This document shows positions 46,346 to 55,396 of a DNA stretch of 64,000 nucleotides, in pieces. The notes beneath the pieces are model-generated. The model ran no database searches and was not told the origin of the DNA. It saw only the letters and a list, made by a program, of their open reading frames with translations. Within the stretch, counting starts at the first letter, position 1. Each line of letters opens with the position of its first letter. A program made the position numbers and the translations under genes. This DNA is from Luteimonas abyssi (GTDB lineage Bacteria; Pseudomonadota; Gammaproteobacteria; Xanthomonadales; Xanthomonadaceae): contig NZ_KQ759763.1 of the NCBI RefSeq assembly GCF_001482195.1, positions 1,833,321 to 1,897,320 on the forward strand, given 5' to 3'.

Positions 46346-47365
46346 TCAGCCGCGCGCACGCATCAGCGCCGCCATCACCGCCTTCTGCACGTGCAGGCGG
46401 TTCTCGGCCTCGTCGATGGCGATGCAGTTCGGCGAGTCCATGACCGCGTCGGTCGCCTTGACGTTGCGGCGCAGCGGCAGGCAGTGCGAGAACACGCCGT
46501 CGTTGGTCAGCGCCATCTTGGCTTCGTCGACGATGAAGTGCTTGTACTGGTCGCGGATCGGCTTCTCCGGCGCCCAGTCGCCGAAGTACGGCAGCGCGCC
46601 CCAGCTCTTGGCGTACACCACGTCGGCGCCGGCGTAGGCGCTGTCGATGTCGTGGCTGACCTGCAGCGAGCCGCCGCTCTCGGCCACATTCGCCTGCGCC
46701 CAGCCCATGTAGCGTTCGTCGAGGACGTACTCCGGCGTGGGGCACAGCAGGGTGACGTCCATCCCCAGACGGGTGGCGATGGTCAGCGCGGAGTTGGCCA
46801 CCGCGGTGTTGAGCGGCTTGGGGTGGTAGGTCCAGGTCAGCACGTACTTCTTCCCGCGCAGATCGGAGGTGCCGAAGCGCTCCTGCAGCGCCAGTGCGTG
46901 CGCCAGTTCCTGGCAGGGATGGGTGATCGTTTCCATGTTGATCACCGGCACCGGCGAGTACCGCGCGAAGGCCTTGAGCACGATGTCCTCGCGATCGCGC
47001 TGCCAGTCGACGAACTTCGGAAATGCGCGCACGCCGATCAGGTCCACGTAACGCCCCAACACCCGCGCCACCTCGGCGATGTGCTCCTCGGTGTCGCCGT
47101 CCATCACCGTGCCCAGGTCGAATTCGATCGGCCAGGCGTCCTTGCCCGGCTGCAGCACCACCGCGTGCCCGCCGAGCTGGAACGCGCCCAGCTCGAAGCT
47201 GGTGCGGGTACGCATCGACGGGTTGAAGAACACCAGCGCGATCGATCGTCCCTTCAGCGCATCGCCGATCTTCTCCCGCTTGAAGCGCGCAGCGTCGGCC
47301 AGCAGCGCATCCAGGTCGGGGCGGCTCCAGTCCTGGGTATTGAGGAAGTGCTTGATCGACGACAT
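46346..47365 (-). CDS. argF': N-acetylornithine carbamoyltransferase
   Basis: A 339-residue transcarbamylase. Carbamoyl-phosphate motif NPSMRTRTSFELGAFQLGG, HPCQELAHALAL and the C-terminal FSHCLPLRRNVKATDAV are conserved. The Glu at about residue 93 (MDGDTEEHIAEVAR) corresponds to the residue that selects N-acetylornithine in the Xanthomonas enzyme. The conserved WTYHPKPLNTAVANSAL loop also marks this family. The product is N-acetylcitrulline, so no ornithine carbamoyltransferase is needed. It heads the cluster, with a hairpin-T-run structure 80 bases upstream. Confidence 0.96.
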   Translation of the reverse strand: MSSIKHFLNTQDWSRPDLDALLADAARFKREKIGDALKGRSIALVFFNPSMRTRTSFELGAFQLGGHAVVLQPGKDAWPIEFDLGTVMDGDTEEHIAEVARVLGRYVDLIGVRAFPKFVDWQRDREDIVLKAFARYSPVPVINMETITHPCQELAHALALQERFGTSDLRGKKYVLTWTYHPKPLNTAVANSALTIATRLGMDVTLLCPTPEYVLDERYMGWAQANVAESGGSLQVSHDIDSAYAGADVVYAKSWGALPYFGDWAPEKPIRDQYKHFIVDEAKMALTNDGVFSHCLPLRRNVKATDAVMDSPNCIAIDEAENRLHVQKAVMAALMRARG

Positions 47366-47444
47366 CGGCGGTGTCCTGCGGGTGGCGGGTGGCGGCGCGT
47401 CGGTCGGCGACGGCCGTGCGCGGAAAGCGCGTACTGCAGAAACG

Positions 47445-47471
47445 AAAAAACCCAGCGCCAGGGCCGGGTTT
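47445..47471 (-). terminator. Attenuator-like intrinsic terminator in the arginine leader
   Basis: Read on the minus strand, AAACCCGGC pairs with GCTGGGTTT (9 base pairs, one G-T) around a six-base loop, followed by further T giving TTTTTT. It lies 80 bases before the argF' start, inside the transcribed leader, so it should stop transcription before the operon unless prevented. GCTGGGT, the 3' arm, also occurs in the last codons of the putative leader peptide (47513-47507), so an alternative antiterminator pairing is possible. Confidence 0.7.
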
Positions 47472-47504
47472 CCAGTATGACTCTCGAATACGACGAGATC
47501 CGGT

Positions 47505-47608
47505 CTACCCAGCGGTTCGGCGGGGTTCCGGTCGACGCGCGCGCGAGGTCATGCCTGCCGCCATGCGGGCGGAAGTCAGGATCTCGGCGTCGGTCCAGGT
47601 CGGATTCA
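47505..47608 (-). CDS. Candidate arginine-rich leader peptide
   Basis: An ATG at 47608 opens a 34-residue peptide, with an in-frame ATG at 47552 giving only the last 15 residues, MTSRARRPEPRRTAG, of which five are Arg. The stop lies 34 bases before the terminator hairpin. Ribosome-binding sites are weak (GAGG 11 bases before the upstream ATG), so translation is inferred. The Arg codons CGC, CGT, CGA and CGC-CGA, just before a hairpin and the arg genes, are what an arginine-sensing attenuator would need. No homologue is recognised. Confidence 0.45.
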
Positions 47609-47668
47609 TGGGGGCGGAATCCTCGCATGCGCGGCCGCGGGCGGCAAGCCCCGGCCGACGCGCGCGGC

Positions 47669-48187
47669 TCATTCCTCCCCCGCAGGCGTGACCATCGGGG
47701 TGACCGACACCCGGACGCGCAAGCGGTTGCCGGGATCGTAGGGAAGCCGCGAGCGGTACTTCACGCCCTTGTGGATGTAATCGACCTCGTAACCCACCGG
47801 CCTGCGGAACTCGCGTTCCACCGGCACCATCCGGCAACTGCCGCGATCCACGGGCTCCACGTTCCGGGCGTCCTGATCGGCCGGCGTGAGCACGTCGCGC
47901 ACCGCGCCCACCACCCGCGACAACCCGCGGCGCTCGTCGCCGTCCACAGGCGTCGTGGCTTCGCAGCGTTCGACCATGCTGGTGGCGCGCAGCACCTGAT
48001 AGATGGGCTCGGCACTCAGCACCCGGGCGTACTCGACCCGCACGTTCTCCTGCGCGGGTGCGGCCAGCTGTGCCGCACGCTGCGCGCGTCGGTCCTCGTG
48101 GATGGACTGCGCCGAAACCGGCATCACCACGGTCGCCGACGCGAGGACGGCGAGCAGGAGCGGGGCGTGCGTAGGGAGTCGCGGCAT
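47669..48187 (-). CDS. Secreted UmoD-like protein without a glycine zipper
   Basis: A 172-residue periplasmic protein with a signal peptide (LLLAVLASATVVMPVSA). YARVLSAEPIYQVLRAT and CEATTPVDGDERRGLSRVVG are followed by the C-terminal GYEVDYIHKGVKYRSRLPYD and PGNRLRVRVSVTP. This C-terminal half resembles that of proteins with a central glycine-zipper 2TM segment (UmoD/SlyB-like). Here that segment is replaced by a short charged stretch, so membrane insertion is unlikely. Function unknown. It lies upstream of the arg leader in the same orientation and is divergent from cysS. Confidence 0.65.
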   Translation of the reverse strand: MPRLPTHAPLLLAVLASATVVMPVSAQSIHEDRRAQRAAQLAAPAQENVRVEYARVLSAEPIYQVLRATSMVERCEATTPVDGDERRGLSRVVGAVRDVLTPADQDARNVEPVDRGSCRMVPVEREFRRPVGYEVDYIHKGVKYRSRLPYDPGNRLRVRVSVTPMVTPAGEE

Positions 48188-48309
48188 CGTGGCCCACGGT
48201 GGACGTAGCTGGGAAAGTTTAGGCCCTCGGTCGCGTTCCGGCATGAATCCTCGCTGTCGTGGCCGGTCGACGGCCGGTAGAATCGACGGGTTCTCCAGAC
48301 CACCCTGCC

Positions 48310-49725
48310 ATGTCCCTGCGCCTGCACAACAGCCTGACCCGCCGCGTCGAACCTTTCCAGCCCCAGGATCCCGGCTGCCCGACGATGTACGTGTGCGGCC
48401 CCACGGTCTACAACTACGTCCACATCGGCAACGCCCGCGGCCCGGTGGTGTTCGGGGTGCTGGCCGCCCTGCTCCGTCGCCGCTACGGGGGGCTGCGCTA
48501 CGCGCGCAACATCACCGACGTCGACGACAAGATCAACGCCGCCGCCGCCGAGCAGGGCGTGCCGATCTCGACGATCACCGACCGGTTCGCCGCCGCCTAC
48601 CGCGACGACATGGCCGCACTCGGTGTCGCCGCCCCCGACATCGAGCCCGCCGCCACCGCCCACATTCCCGAGATCGTGGCGATGATCGAGCGCCTGATCG
48701 GCAGCGGCCACGCCTACGCGGCCGAGGGCCACGTGCTGTTCGCGGTGGACAGTTTCGACGGCTACGGCAAGCTGTCGCGCCGCGACCCCGAGGACATGCG
48801 GGCCGGCGCGCGGATCGAGGTCGCCCCGTACAAGCGCGACGCCGGCGACTTCGTGCTGTGGAAACCCTCCGGCGACGATCTGCCGGGCTGGGACTCGCCC
48901 TGGGGCCGTGGCCGGCCGGGCTGGCACATCGAGTGCTCGGCGATGGCCGCCGCGCACCTGGGCCCGACCATCGACATCCATGCCGGCGGCGTCGACCTGC
49001 AGTTTCCGCATCACGAGAACGAGATCGCGCAGAGCGAGTGCGCGCACGGCGGCGCGGTGTTCGCGCGCGTCTGGCTGCACAACGGCATGCTGACGCTGTC
49101 GGGCACCAAGATGTCGAAATCGCTCGGCAACATCGCCAAGGTGCACGACCTGCTGCAGCACTACCCGGCCGAAGCCTTGCGTTATGCGCTGCTGTCGGCC
49201 CATTACCGGCAACCGCTGGACTGGTCCGACGGCCTGATCGATCAATCGATCCGGACACTGGACCGGCTTTACGGCACCCTGCGCGCGCTCGATCACGTGT
49301 CCGTGGACGCCTCGATCCCGGCCAGCATCGAGGCCGCGCTCGACGACGACCTCAACACGCCCCAGGCGCTGGCCGATCTCGCCCGTCTGGCCGCGCACGC
49401 ACGGCAACTGCTGGCACCGCCCGGTGGTCCGGATGCCGAGGCGACGCCCGACGCCGTGCAGGCGCTGCGCGAGGCCAAGTCCCAGTTGCTCGGTGCCGGT
49501 CTGGCGCTCGGCCTGCTGCAGCAGGCGCCGGCGGACTGGTTCGGGCAGAACGCGCCCGAGGGCGAGGACGACACCCGCATCCAGGCGCTGGTCGACGAGC
49601 GCGCCGCGGCCAAGCAGGCGCGCGATTTCGCCCGCGCCGACGCCATCCGCGACCGGCTGGCCGCCGACGGCATTCTCCTCGAGGACACCCCCCAGGGCGT
49701 ACGTTGGACCCGGAAACGTGCCTGA
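48310..49725 (+). CDS. cysS: Cysteinyl-tRNA synthetase
   Basis: A 471-residue class I synthetase. [20 protein letters not shown] carries the HIGH signature as [12 protein letters not shown] is the KMSKS loop, and zinc ligands are in YVCGPTV, IECSAM and [10 protein letters not shown]. The anticodon-binding domain covers about 320-471. A TAGAAT -10-like box lies 27 bases before the ATG. Its end overlaps the leader of sufE. Confidence 0.97.
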   Translation: MSLRLHNSLTRRVEPFQPQDPGCPTMYVCGPTVYNYVHIGNARGPVVFGVLAALLRRRYGGLRYARNITDVDDKINAAAAEQGVPISTITDRFAAAYRDDMAALGVAAPDIEPAATAHIPEIVAMIERLIGSGHAYAAEGHVLFAVDSFDGYGKLSRRDPEDMRAGARIEVAPYKRDAGDFVLWKPSGDDLPGWDSPWGRGRPGWHIECSAMAAAHLGPTIDIHAGGVDLQFPHHENEIAQSECAHGGAVFARVWLHNGMLTLSGTKMSKSLGNIAKVHDLLQHYPAEALRYALLSAHYRQPLDWSDGLIDQSIRTLDRLYGTLRALDHVSVDASIPASIEAALDDDLNTPQALADLARLAAHARQLLAPPGGPDAEATPDAVQALREAKSQLLGAGLALGLLQQAPADWFGQNAPEGEDDTRIQALVDERAAAKQARDFARADAIRDRLAADGILLEDTPQGVRWTRKRA

Positions 49726-49768
49726 CACGAAGACGCGCCCCGGCCTCGCCCCCACTGCAGAGCATGAC

Positions 49769-50209
49769 GTGACCGATTCGCACTTCCCCCTCGAACCCAC
49801 TGTCGCCGAGGCCCAGGCGGCGATCCGCGACGAGTTCGCCTTCTTCGGCGACTGGTCAGAGCGCTACCAGTACCTGATCGATCTCGGCCGCAAGCTGCCG
49901 ACGTTCCCGGAGGACTGGAAGACCGAGGCCAACCGTCTGCACGGTTGCCAATCGATGGTCTGGATCGTGCCGTCGGGGAATACCGGGCGGCTCGACTTCG
50001 CCGCGGCCAGCGACTCGGCCATCGTCTCCGGGCTGATCTATCTGGCCCTGCGCGTGTACTCCGGCCGCAGCGCCCAGGACATCGTCGACACCGAGCCCGA
50101 TTACATCGCCGCGATCGGCCTCGCCAAACATCTGTCACCCACCCGTAGCAACGGCCTCGCCGCGTTGGTGGCCGAAATCCGCGACAACGCCCGCCGCGCA
50201 CTGGCGTGA
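49769..50209 (+). CDS. sufE: SufE cysteine desulfuration protein
   Basis: A 146-residue sulfur-acceptor protein for the SufS desulfurase in Fe-S cluster assembly. The reactive Cys is in NRLHGCQSMVWIV (about residue 51), and IRDEFAFFGDWSERYQYLID and the C-terminal GLAALVAEIRDNARRAL helix fit the family. The GTG at 49769 (TDSHFPLEPTVAEA) was chosen; a GTG at 49718 would add 17 residues. The MFS gene overlaps its stop (GTGA). sufBCDS are not in the window. Confidence 0.92.
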   Translation: MTDSHFPLEPTVAEAQAAIRDEFAFFGDWSERYQYLIDLGRKLPTFPEDWKTEANRLHGCQSMVWIVPSGNTGRLDFAAASDSAIVSGLIYLALRVYSGRSAQDIVDTEPDYIAAIGLAKHLSPTRSNGLAALVAEIRDNARRALA

Positions 50210-51501
50210 GCGCGGCCGATCCGTCGTCCGGGCCCGGCACCGCATCATCGCCGGACCGCACCGCGCCGCTGCGCAATCCGGGATTCCGCGCCCTGCTGGG
50301 CTACCGGATCTGTTCGATCCTGTCGTACCAGGTCGTCGCGGTCACCGTCGGCTGGCACGTCTACGAGCTCACCCGCAATCCGTGGATGCTCGGTCTGATC
50401 GGCCTGGCCGAGGTCCTGCCCTACTTCTGCGTGGCGCCGTTCGCGGGATATCTGGTCGACCATCTGCCGCGGCGCCGGCTGGGCATGGCCGCAGGCCTGT
50501 GCCTGGCGCTGACGCCCCTGCTGCTGGCCGGCATCGCCTGGGGATTGGCTGGCGACCGGCTATGGCCGATCTACGCCGCGATCGTCTTCACCGGCATGGT
50601 GCGCGCCTTCCTCGGGCCCGTCTACAACGCACTGTTCGCCCGCGTGCTCCCGCGCGAGCAGTTCGTGCGCGGCGCGAGCCTGGGCAGCATCGTGTTCCAG
50701 TCCGGGCTGGTCCTGGGGCCGGCGCTGGGTGGCGTGCTGGTCGGCGCAGGCGGCAAGGCGCTGGCCTATCTGGTCGCAGCCGGCCTGGCTCTGGGCGTGG
50801 TGGTGGCGCTGGCCCGGCTGCGCGTGACCGAACCGCCGCGCGCCCTGCAGCGCGCGCCGATCTTCGCCAGCATCGCCGAGGGCGCCCGCTTCGTGTTCGG
50901 CCACCAGATCCTGCTCGGCGCGCTGGCGCTGGACATGTTCGCGGTGCTGTTCGGCGGCGCGATCTCGCTGGCGCCGGCGTTCATCCACGACATCCTGCAC
51001 TACGGTCCGGAGGGGCTGGGCATCCTGCGTGGCGCACCGGCGCTGGGCGCGGTGGCGGTCGGCATCTGGCTGGCGCGGCACCCGATCCAGCGTAATGCGG
51101 GACGCTTCCTGCTGCTGGCGGTGGCCGGATTCGGCCTGTGCATCATCGGCTTCGGGCTGTCCAAGGCGTTCTGGCTGTCGGCCTTCTTCCTGTTGCTGTC
51201 GGGCGTGTGCGACGGCGTCTCGGTGGTCATGCGCTCGACCATCCTGCAGCTGGCCACCCCGGACGAGATGCGTGGCCGGGTCTCGTCGATCAATGGGCTG
51301 TTCGTGGGCTCGTCGAACGAACTGGGCGCCTTCTACGCCGGCAGCATGGCGCGCGTGCTCGGCCTGGTGCCGGCGGTGGTGCTCGGCGGCTGCGTGACGA
51401 TGTCCATCGCGCTGGCGACGGCCTGGAAGGCGCCCCGCCTGCGACGACTCGACCTGCGCGACCTGCACGCCGCGCCGCTCGCGCGCGACGGCAGCCGCTG
51501 A
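50206..51501 (+). CDS. MFS transporter, EntS-like
   Basis: A 431-residue protein with about 12 predicted helices and the MFS_3 organisation: LTRNPWMLGLIGLAEVLPYF, the loop-2/3 region AGYLVDHLPRRRLGMAAG, and LVLGPALGGVLVGAGGKALA. TPDEMRGRVSSINGLFVGSS in the second half is typical of the EntS/MdfA-like exporters. Substrate unknown; siderophore export is only one possibility, since no siderophore genes lie nearby. It starts with GTG overlapping sufE by 4 bases. Confidence 0.87.
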   Translation: MSAADPSSGPGTASSPDRTAPLRNPGFRALLGYRICSILSYQVVAVTVGWHVYELTRNPWMLGLIGLAEVLPYFCVAPFAGYLVDHLPRRRLGMAAGLCLALTPLLLAGIAWGLAGDRLWPIYAAIVFTGMVRAFLGPVYNALFARVLPREQFVRGASLGSIVFQSGLVLGPALGGVLVGAGGKALAYLVAAGLALGVVVALARLRVTEPPRALQRAPIFASIAEGARFVFGHQILLGALALDMFAVLFGGAISLAPAFIHDILHYGPEGLGILRGAPALGAVAVGIWLARHPIQRNAGRFLLLAVAGFGLCIIGFGLSKAFWLSAFFLLLSGVCDGVSVVMRSTILQLATPDEMRGRVSSINGLFVGSSNELGAFYAGSMARVLGLVPAVVLGGCVTMSIALATAWKAPRLRRLDLRDLHAAPLARDGSR

Positions 51502-51682
51502 GCGGACGGCACCCACGCGGCCCGGCATCCGGCAGGCAACCGATGCCGGAACCAGCGGCAGACAACAGGCAGCAGCGGACGACGTGCCCATCGGCCTCGA
51601 TCCGCACTTGCGCGATCACGCAACAAGCGACATCGTTTTGTCCCATCCTGTCCACCAATCCGGCGACACGAGACACCTTGCC

Positions 51683-52684
51683 ATGTCGTCATCCTGCGAT
51701 CCGCCTGGCAGTGCCCGCGGCGAACTGTTCGCCGCCAATCTCGCCAGGCACTGGCTCCGGGCGCGCCCCCGGACGCTCGAACCCTGCCCGCCGCAGGTCT
51801 TCACCGGCTACGACATCCCGCCCGCGCCCCACACGCCCGCCCGCCCCGGGCCGGACGGGAGCGCGCCCACCATCCCACGGATCGTCTGGTCCTACTGGCA
51901 CGATGCGGCGCCACCTCCGCTGATCGCCGCCTGCGTCGCGAACTGGCACCGTCACGCGCCGGGCTTCGAGATCCGGATGTTGAATGCGCGCAGCCTGCAT
52001 GATTGGCTGCCTGCGGTGCCCGCATCGCTGGCACAGGCCGGGCCTGTGCTCACCGCCGACTGGGCGCGGCTGGAACTGCTGCGCCTGCACGGCGGCGTGT
52101 GGCTCGATGCCAGCACCGTGTTGACCGCATCGCCGGAATGGGCCATCGACGTCCAGGCCCGCGAGCATGCGGAGCTGGTCGGCTACTACCTCGAACGCTA
52201 CACCACGCAACCGTTGTTCCCGGTGCTGGAAAACTGGTGCCTGGCCGCACCGCCCGGCAGTCGCTTCGTGGAGGATCTGCAGCAGGAATTCGCCGGGCAT
52301 GTGCTGCCGGAGGGCAACGCCGCCTACATCGAGCGACTGCGCCGGGCCGGCCTGTACGACCGGGTCCGCCAGGCGATCGACATGCCCGACTACCTGAGCA
52401 TGCACCTGGCCGCCCAGACCGTCATGCAGACGCGCGGCGGCTATCGGCTGGCACTCGCCCGCGCCGAGGACGGGCCGTATTTCTATCACCGGATCGGCGG
52501 CTGGAACCGCAATCGGCTGCGGGCGCGCCTGCTGATGTACCGAGCCGATGGCGGCCTGCCGCCGCTGATCAAACTGCGCAAGCCGGATCGACGGCGGCTC
52601 GACGTCTACGTCGCGCAGGGCCTCACCCTGCCGGGCAGCCTGATCGACCGTTATCTGCCTCTGCCGCCACCCGCCGGCGGTTGA
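51683..52684 (+). CDS. Capsular polysaccharide synthesis-type glycosyltransferase
   Basis: A 333-residue protein of the Caps_synth/Gly_transf_sug group. PRIVWSYWHDAAPPPLIAAC is the N-terminal nucleotide-sugar strand, and ADWARLELLRLHGGVWLDAS carries the DxD-like pair (LDAST) of GT-A glycosyltransferases. The tail FYHRIGGWNRNRLRARLL is basic. The ATG at 51683 follows a 180-base gap after the MFS gene in which no gene was found. Sugar and acceptor unknown; it may decorate a surface polysaccharide such as LPS or PNAG. Confidence 0.8.
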   Translation: MSSSCDPPGSARGELFAANLARHWLRARPRTLEPCPPQVFTGYDIPPAPHTPARPGPDGSAPTIPRIVWSYWHDAAPPPLIAACVANWHRHAPGFEIRMLNARSLHDWLPAVPASLAQAGPVLTADWARLELLRLHGGVWLDASTVLTASPEWAIDVQAREHAELVGYYLERYTTQPLFPVLENWCLAAPPGSRFVEDLQQEFAGHVLPEGNAAYIERLRRAGLYDRVRQAIDMPDYLSMHLAAQTVMQTRGGYRLALARAEDGPYFYHRIGGWNRNRLRARLLMYRADGGLPPLIKLRKPDRRRLDVYVAQGLTLPGSLIDRYLPLPPPAGG

Positions 52685-52695
52685 AGGTGTCGCCG

Positions 52696-52725
52696 GAAAA
52701 AGCGAAGGCCCCTCGCGGGGCCTTC
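52696..52725 (-). terminator. Intrinsic terminator for dksA
   Basis: A perfect 9-base-pair stem GAAGGCCCC / GGGGCCTTC with a four-base loop (52704-52725), followed on the minus strand by GCTTTTT (52696-52700). It ends dksA. The same hairpin also faces the glycosyltransferase gene, so it may serve both. Confidence 0.85.
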
Positions 52726-52741
52726 GTCGTACGGAATCGGG

Positions 52742-53710
52742 TCAGTCGCCCATCTGCTTCTGCAGGTGCTCCCAGCGCTCCTGCTCGTCGATGGTGCGCT
52801 CCGCGGTCAGACGCGCCTCCAGGCGCTCCAGGCCGATTTCCTCGCCCGAATCGACGCTGAAACCGTATTCACCCGAATCGACGCGCTTGAGCGTGCTGTC
52901 GATCTTGCCGATCAGCTTGCGATAGCGGTCGCGGGTGCGCAGTTCCAGCGAGTTCTCGGTCTCGCGGGTCGCACGCTCCGCCTCGTCGCCGACGTCGCGA
53001 ACCTCTTCCTTCAGGTTTTCGATGGTCTGCTTGGACTCTTCCACCAGATCGGCGCGCCAGTTCAACAGGCGCTGGCGGAAGTACTCCAGCTGCAGTGGGC
53101 TCATGTACTCCTCGTCGGCGGACGGCTTGTAGCCGGCCGGCACGAGGGGGCGCCCGGTTTCGGAATCTGTTTTGTAGTCCACGACCTTGTACTTCGTCTT
53201 GGGCGCAGGCGCAGCCGGACGCGCGGCCACCGCAACCGCGACCTTGCCGGTCGGGCGCGGTGCCTTGGCCGGGGCGCGAACCGCCTGGGCCTGAGGCTTG
53301 GCCGCGGGCTTGCTCGCCTGCGCGGTGTCGGATGTGCCCTGGGCGCTCACCGCCGGCGCCACCTTCTTGGCGACGCTGGCAGCCTTCGCCACGGGCTTCT
53401 TGGCGGCCGGCTTCTTGGCCGGCGCGGGCTTGGCCGGAACGGCCTTCTTCACCGGCGCCTTGGCGACCTTGGCCGGGGCGGCTTTCTTGGCGACCGGGGC
53501 CTTCTTGACCGCCGCCTTGGTCGCCGGAGCGGCCTTCTTCGCCGGCACCGCCTTTTTCGCGGGCGCCTTCTTGGCGACAGCCTTCTTCACCACGGCCTTC
53601 TTGACCGGCGTCTTCTTGGGGGCAGCGGCCTTCTTGGCAGGAGCCTTCTTCGCCGCCGGCTTCTTCGCCGCCGTCTTGGCGGCCTTCTTCGCGGTTTTCT
53701 TCACTGCCAC
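52742..53710 (-). CDS. dksA: DksA-family RNA polymerase regulator with histone-like tail and no zinc cysteines
   Basis: A 322-residue protein starting at a GTG. Residues 1-150 are an Ala/Lys/Pro tail of KKA-type repeats, like bacterial histone-H1-like tails, and residues 199-322 are a DksA fold. The coiled coil holds D242 and E245 at the tip (GDEAERAT), close to the DxxDxA of E. coli DksA, and [16 protein letters not shown] follows. The zinc-finger Cys are all replaced: S285, S288, T306 and E309 ([12 protein letters not shown] ... AERTIDEQ). It probably binds RNA polymerase with ppGpp, without zinc. A promoter lies 43 bases upstream and a terminator follows. Confidence 0.92.
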   Translation of the reverse strand: MAVKKTAKKAAKTAAKKPAAKKAPAKKAAAPKKTPVKKAVVKKAVAKKAPAKKAVPAKKAAPATKAAVKKAPVAKKAAPAKVAKAPVKKAVPAKPAPAKKPAAKKPVAKAASVAKKVAPAVSAQGTSDTAQASKPAAKPQAQAVRAPAKAPRPTGKVAVAVAARPAAPAPKTKYKVVDYKTDSETGRPLVPAGYKPSADEEYMSPLQLEYFRQRLLNWRADLVEESKQTIENLKEEVRDVGDEAERATRETENSLELRTRDRYRKLIGKIDSTLKRVDSGEYGFSVDSGEEIGLERLEARLTAERTIDEQERWEHLQKQMGD

Positions 53711-53752
53711 GTCGTTGCGTCCTTCGATTCCCTTGGATTGGGAAAGCGGGCT

Positions 53753-53781
53753 GTTATACCCTGCGCCGGCTGCAGCGGCAA
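53753..53781 (-). promoter_or_regulatory. Sigma-70 promoter of dksA
   Basis: On the minus strand TTGCCG (53781-53776), a 17-base spacer and TATAAC (53758-53753). Predicted start near 53746 leaves a leader of about 36 bases with GAAGGA as ribosome-binding site. Confidence 0.8.
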
Positions 53782-53813
53782 CCGCACCGGCACTTCACGC
53801 CGCGCACACCCAG

Positions 53814-54050
53814 GTGATCGAACGCGTCCTCATTTTCCTGCTCCGCCTCTACAAGCGCCTGCTCAGCCCGTTGCTCGGGCCACGCTGCCGCTTCGTGCCG
53901 AGCTGTTCGGAGTATGCGATGACCGCCATCGCGCGCTACGGCGCCCTCAAAGGCGGCTGGCTGGCGCTGCGCCGGCTCTCCCGCTGCCATCCCCTGCACC
54001 CCGGCGGCCACGACCCGGTGCCGATGCCCAACACGGATCCGAAACCATGA
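53814..54050 (+). CDS. yidD: Membrane protein insertion efficiency factor YidD
   Basis: A 78-residue protein with the YidD core: [33 protein letters not shown] and [12 protein letters not shown], with conserved Cys residues. The GTG at 53814 gives the typical MIERVLI-like start. YidD helps YidC insert inner-membrane proteins, but here it is linked to pyrC instead of rnpA/yidC. It is divergent from dksA, and its stop overlaps the pyrC ATG. Confidence 0.9.
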   Translation: MIERVLIFLLRLYKRLLSPLLGPRCRFVPSCSEYAMTAIARYGALKGGWLALRRLSRCHPLHPGGHDPVPMPNTDPKP

Positions 54051-55396
54051 CCGATACCCTGATCGTCAATGCCCGCCTCGTCAACGAAGGTCGCGTCGTC
54101 GAGGGCGACCTTCGCATTTCGCAAGGCCGCATCGCCGCCATCGGCCCCGGCCTGACGCCCGGCGCCAACGACCAGGTGGTCGATGCCGCCGGCCGCTGGC
54201 TGCTGCCGGGGATGATCGACGACCAGGTGCATTTTCGCGAGCCCGGTCTGGAGTACAAGGCCGACATGGCCAGCGAGTCCGCGGCGGCGGTCGCCGGCGG
54301 GCTGACCAGTTTCATGGACATGCCCAACACCAGCCCCCCCACCCTGGGCGCGGACGCGCTGGAAGACAAGTACCGCCGGGCCGCCGGTCGCGTGCGCGCC
54401 AACTTCGGGTTCTACCTGGGCGCCAGCAACGACAACCTGGAAGCGGTCCGCACGCTCGACCCGAAGACCGCACCCGGGATCAAGGTGTTCATGGGCGCCT
54501 CCACCGGCAACATGCTGGTCGACGACCCGGACACCCTCGACGCGATCTTCCGCGAGGCGCCCACGCCGATCATCACCCACTGCGAGGACACCCCGACCAT
54601 CAACGCGCTGATGGCCGAGTACCGCGAGCGTTACGGCGACGACATCCCCGCCCGCCTGCACCCGGACATCCGCTCCCGCGAGGCCTGCATCAAGTCCACC
54701 CGGCTGGCGCTGGAGCTGGCGCGCCGCCACGACACCCGCCTGCACGTGCTGCACATCTCCACCGCCGACGAACTGGCGCTGTTCGAGCGCGGCCCCCTGG
54801 TGGACGACGCCGGCCGGGTGCGCAAGCGCATCACCGCCGAGACCTGCGTGCACTTCCTGCGCTTCGCGCGTCCCGATTACGACCGTCTCGGCCATCAGAT
54901 CAAGTGCAACCCGGCGATCAAGGATCCGTCCGATCGCGCGGCGCTGCAGCAGGCGATCGCCGACGACGTGATCGACGTGATCGCCACCGACCACGCCCCG
55001 CATACCTGGGAAGAGAAGCAGGAGCCCTACGTGCGCGCGCCATCGGGCCTGCCGCTGGTGCAGTTCGCGCTCAATGCCGCATTGGAATGCGTGCACGAAG
55101 GGCATTTCGACATCGCCACGGTCGTGCGCAAGTTCGCCCATGCGCCCGCGCAGCTGTTCGACGTGCACGAGCGCGGGTTCCTGCGCGAGGGCTACTGGGC
55201 CGATCTGGTGATGGTCGAGGACGCGCCCTACACCGTGAAGCGCAGCCACGTCCTGTCGCGTTGCGGCTGGTCGCCGTTCGAGGGCACCACGTTCCGCAGC
55301 CGGATCGCGTCGACCTGGGTCAACGGACAGTTGGCCTGGGACGGCGAGGCCCTGACCGGCGAGCCGACCGGTCAGCGGCTGGAGTTCGCGCGTTGA
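54047..55396 (+). CDS. pyrC: Dihydroorotase, amidohydrolase type
   Basis: A 449-residue enzyme of the amidohydrolase superfamily for pyrimidine synthesis. The metal-binding motif reads [16 protein letters not shown], where the first His of HxH is Gln. This is seen in some dihydroorotases of this group but is not the canonical HxHxR pattern. A carboxylated Lys is likely in [12 protein letters not shown], and metal His residues lie in [10 protein letters not shown] and [10 protein letters not shown]; the catalytic Asp is in [14 protein letters not shown]. The start overlaps yidD, and its stop overlaps the M23 gene (TTGA). Confidence 0.92.
   Translation: MTDTLIVNARLVNEGRVVEGDLRISQGRIAAIGPGLTPGANDQVVDAAGRWLLPGMIDDQVHFREPGLEYKADMASESAAAVAGGLTSFMDMPNTSPPTLGADALEDKYRRAAGRVRANFGFYLGASNDNLEAVRTLDPKTAPGIKVFMGASTGNMLVDDPDTLDAIFREAPTPIITHCEDTPTINALMAEYRERYGDDIPARLHPDIRSREACIKSTRLALELARRHDTRLHVLHISTADELALFERGPLVDDAGRVRKRITAETCVHFLRFARPDYDRLGHQIKCNPAIKDPSDRAALQQAIADDVIDVIATDHAPHTWEEKQEPYVRAPSGLPLVQFALNAALECVHEGHFDIATVVRKFAHAPAQLFDVHERGFLREGYWADLVMVEDAPYTVKRSHVLSRCGWSPFEGTTFRSRIASTWVNGQLAWDGEALTGEPTGQRLEFAR

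Noticed and set aside
53400-53710. Repeated Lys/Ala codon tracts resembling a repeat array
   Set aside because: They are the KKA repeats of the DksA tail, in frame, and have no constant spacer size as a CRISPR array would.
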